Under the pieces are notes generated by a model. The model saw nothing but the letters and a program-made list of their open reading frames with translations, was not told the origin of the DNA and did not search any database. Shown here one piece after another: positions 62,701-64,000 of a DNA stretch of 64,000 bases. The translations under genes and the position numbers were made by a program. Source of the DNA: Pseudisothecium myosuroides (taxonomy: Eukaryota; Streptophyta; Bryopsida; Hypnales; Lembophyllaceae); contig OX637287.1 of the NCBI GenBank assembly GCA_951799445.1, forward strand, positions 40,949,724 through 41,013,723, given 5' to 3'. Positions within the stretch are counted from its first letter, which is position 1. Each line of letters opens with the position of its first letter.

Positions 62701-63866
62701 CTGTTTGGCCCGAGTATATCAATGTATCTATATGGGAGTGTACTTATTTTGCTAAACTGCCAAGTTCCATGCATTTGCTGCTTCCATCAGCAGAGTGCCC
62801 ATCCTTTGCACACATTAGACACAGCCTCCTGTGGAAAAAACTCCTTGTAAGTTGAAGCTTATATCAAGTTTGAACACAGCCATTTGCGTCTGTCGCAGTG
62901 GCATTTACCATGGTGCTGAAATTGTAGCTATTAACCTGCTCAGTAGCTAACAGCTTTACGAACTAATAGCTTTGTAACTTTAGCAGCGGTTTAGGTGTTT
63001 TCCCGATGATGATAATTTCCGCGCTAATCTTGATCATGTGATGAGAAACCGGTCTCTTGATTGAGAGAACCTGCAGCAACTCGCCACCCGGATTGTATGA
63101 ATTTTAGGTCTCTACAAATTAGGTTTCACTGTCAATGAAATGTTCGTGTACATGCAATTAGCTGGGTTGTCGTTGGTGTACAATGTCGTTGAGGCGGGTG
63201 TTGCTTAAATAGTCAAACAACTGCACAATATTCTTGGATTTTACTTGCTTAATAGTATTGTGTATTCTCTTAGATGATTAGATTTTAAGCGGACCAGGAG
63301 AATATTAATCTAGGAATTGGCTTGAACGAAATCCAAGTTTTGAATTGTTTTCTGCGGTTCTGGGGTTGTGTTGCAGAACCAGATTGGCGTTCTTTGCAGG
63401 TGCAGCGAACTCCCCGGTGCGGCGAGAGCTTGTACGAGTGTGGGGCAAGGATGACCGAATTCTGATCCATCAGGGCAAAGTGCCATATCCGTATTCGCGG
63501 GGTTTGATGACCAGTAAGTTCTGTCTTCAAGCCAAAGGGTTCGAGGTGAACACGGCGCGTCTGGGAGACTCCATGTTCTATGGATGTGTGCCTGTGATTA
63601 TAGCGGACTATTACGACCTTCCCTGGCAAGACATCTTGGACTATTCCAAGTTTTCCATTGTGGTAGCGCACGATGACATACCCCTGCTCAAGAAAACATT
63701 GGAAGAAGTGACTGATGAGCAATATGCTGAGCTTCACAAAAACCTCATGTTAGCCAGAAAGCACTTCATTTGGCATAACCCAGCTGAGGAGTACGACGCT
63801 TTTCACAGTGTGATGTATGAGCTATGGAAGAGGCGGCACATCGTTAGACGAACATCCTCGCAATAG
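59790..63866 (+). CDS. GT47 exostosin-family glycosyltransferase with long acidic stem
   Basis: Type II Golgi membrane glycosyltransferase of the exostosin/GT47 family, which makes wall polysaccharides or glycoproteins. Exons: 59790-59795 (only Met-Lys, strong AAG|GTAAGC donor), 60206-61070, 61605-62175, 63377-63866; 643 residues, all phases joining. A short basic cytosolic tail is followed by a TM helix at ~31-55 (LLLGFLTIFAILLCSS). A ~190-residue Glu-rich stem follows, with repeats of VEELQSVSKEEQ type. The catalytic region starts ~300: RSIRIFVYPY, ATFFFMPLSI, ADHFYLSCHSIAR (family usually DHF...HDW), FFAGAANSPVRREL, YSRGLMTSKFCLQAKGFEVN, RLGDSMFYGCVPVIIADYYDLP. The start exon is inferred from phase; substrate specificity is unknown. 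Confidence 0.88.
60500..61020 (+). repeat. Glu-rich coding repeat in the exostosin stem
   Basis: GAAGAGCTGCAATCAGTTTCC-like units of 30-60 bp recur from ~60550 to 60750, encoding EELQSVS/ISKEE blocks, followed by DDDDDE and EEEAHAEEEALEEE runs. An in-frame minisatellite that probably varies in length between alleles. Confidence 0.75.
62176..63376 (+). other. Exostosin intron 3, nothing else seen
   Basis: 1.2-kb intron with donor AG|GTGAGA and acceptor TTGCAG. No repeat or gene recognised within it. Confidence 0.6.
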
Positions 63867-64000
63867 GGTGGGTTTCCATCGTCACCACCTTGGAAAAGTG
63901 TGCTTGCACGGTTCCGTAGGTGAAATTGTATGTTTGAATACTAGTGTAGTTCTGCAAAACATTATTTTCTGACCATTATTTGTAGGATTTAGTGAAGGTG

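Overview
The window is nuclear DNA from a land plant. Its genes are split by GT-AG introns and belong to plant families: a class III peroxidase, an F-box protein, DUF538 proteins, a plastid-type lipid phosphate phosphatase, an LRR receptor kinase and a GT47 exostosin. They sit in AT-rich DNA full of small inverted-repeat transposons. A decayed terpene synthase of the microbial-like (MTPSL) type near 57.2-57.7 kb points to a non-seed plant (lycophyte, fern or bryophyte), because that family is known from non-seed plants and not from seed plants. The species cannot be named from sequence alone.

Layout. 0.2-1.6 kb: a 1.4-kb foldback element built from ~170-bp tandem units. 3.2-7.3 kb (+): an eight-exon deoxynucleoside kinase gene with one GC-AG intron and a 4 x ~188-bp tandem repeat in another intron. 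8.5-11.8 kb (-): a two-exon PAP2 phosphatase gene of the LPP-gamma/dolichyl-diphosphatase type; its intron holds a ~600-bp palindrome and a 302-bp MITE. 12-16 kb: MITEs and AT-rich DNA. 16.8-19.8 kb (-): DUF538 copy A, 70 bp downstream of an intronless F-box gene. 23.6-25.9 kb (-): a four-exon secretory peroxidase. 27-33.5 kb: MITEs and DUF538 copy B, which lies in a second copy of a ~4.5-4.8-kb segment also seen at 14.1-18.6 kb. 37.2-42.8 kb: a 5.6-kb CACTA transposon with a 3-bp target duplication. 43-45 kb: nested TIR elements and a short TPRT-type retro-insertion. 45.9-54.4 kb (+): a 16-exon LRR receptor-like kinase whose introns carry several copies of one MITE family and whose ninth exon has a one-base frameshift. 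56.5-58 kb: a MITE, the MTPSL pseudogene and another MITE. 58.9-63.9 kb: a small unrecognised gene (-) head to head with a four-exon GT47 exostosin gene (+), with start codons about 97 bp apart.

The genes do not form one pathway. The peroxidase and exostosin families act on the cell wall, and the receptor kinase senses an external ligand, but nothing in the sequence shows that they work together. What unites the window is repeat biology: at least six TIR families, several with copies inside introns, plus a segmental duplication. All exon borders were placed by eye from splice consensus and reading-frame continuity. No alignment or search was run.
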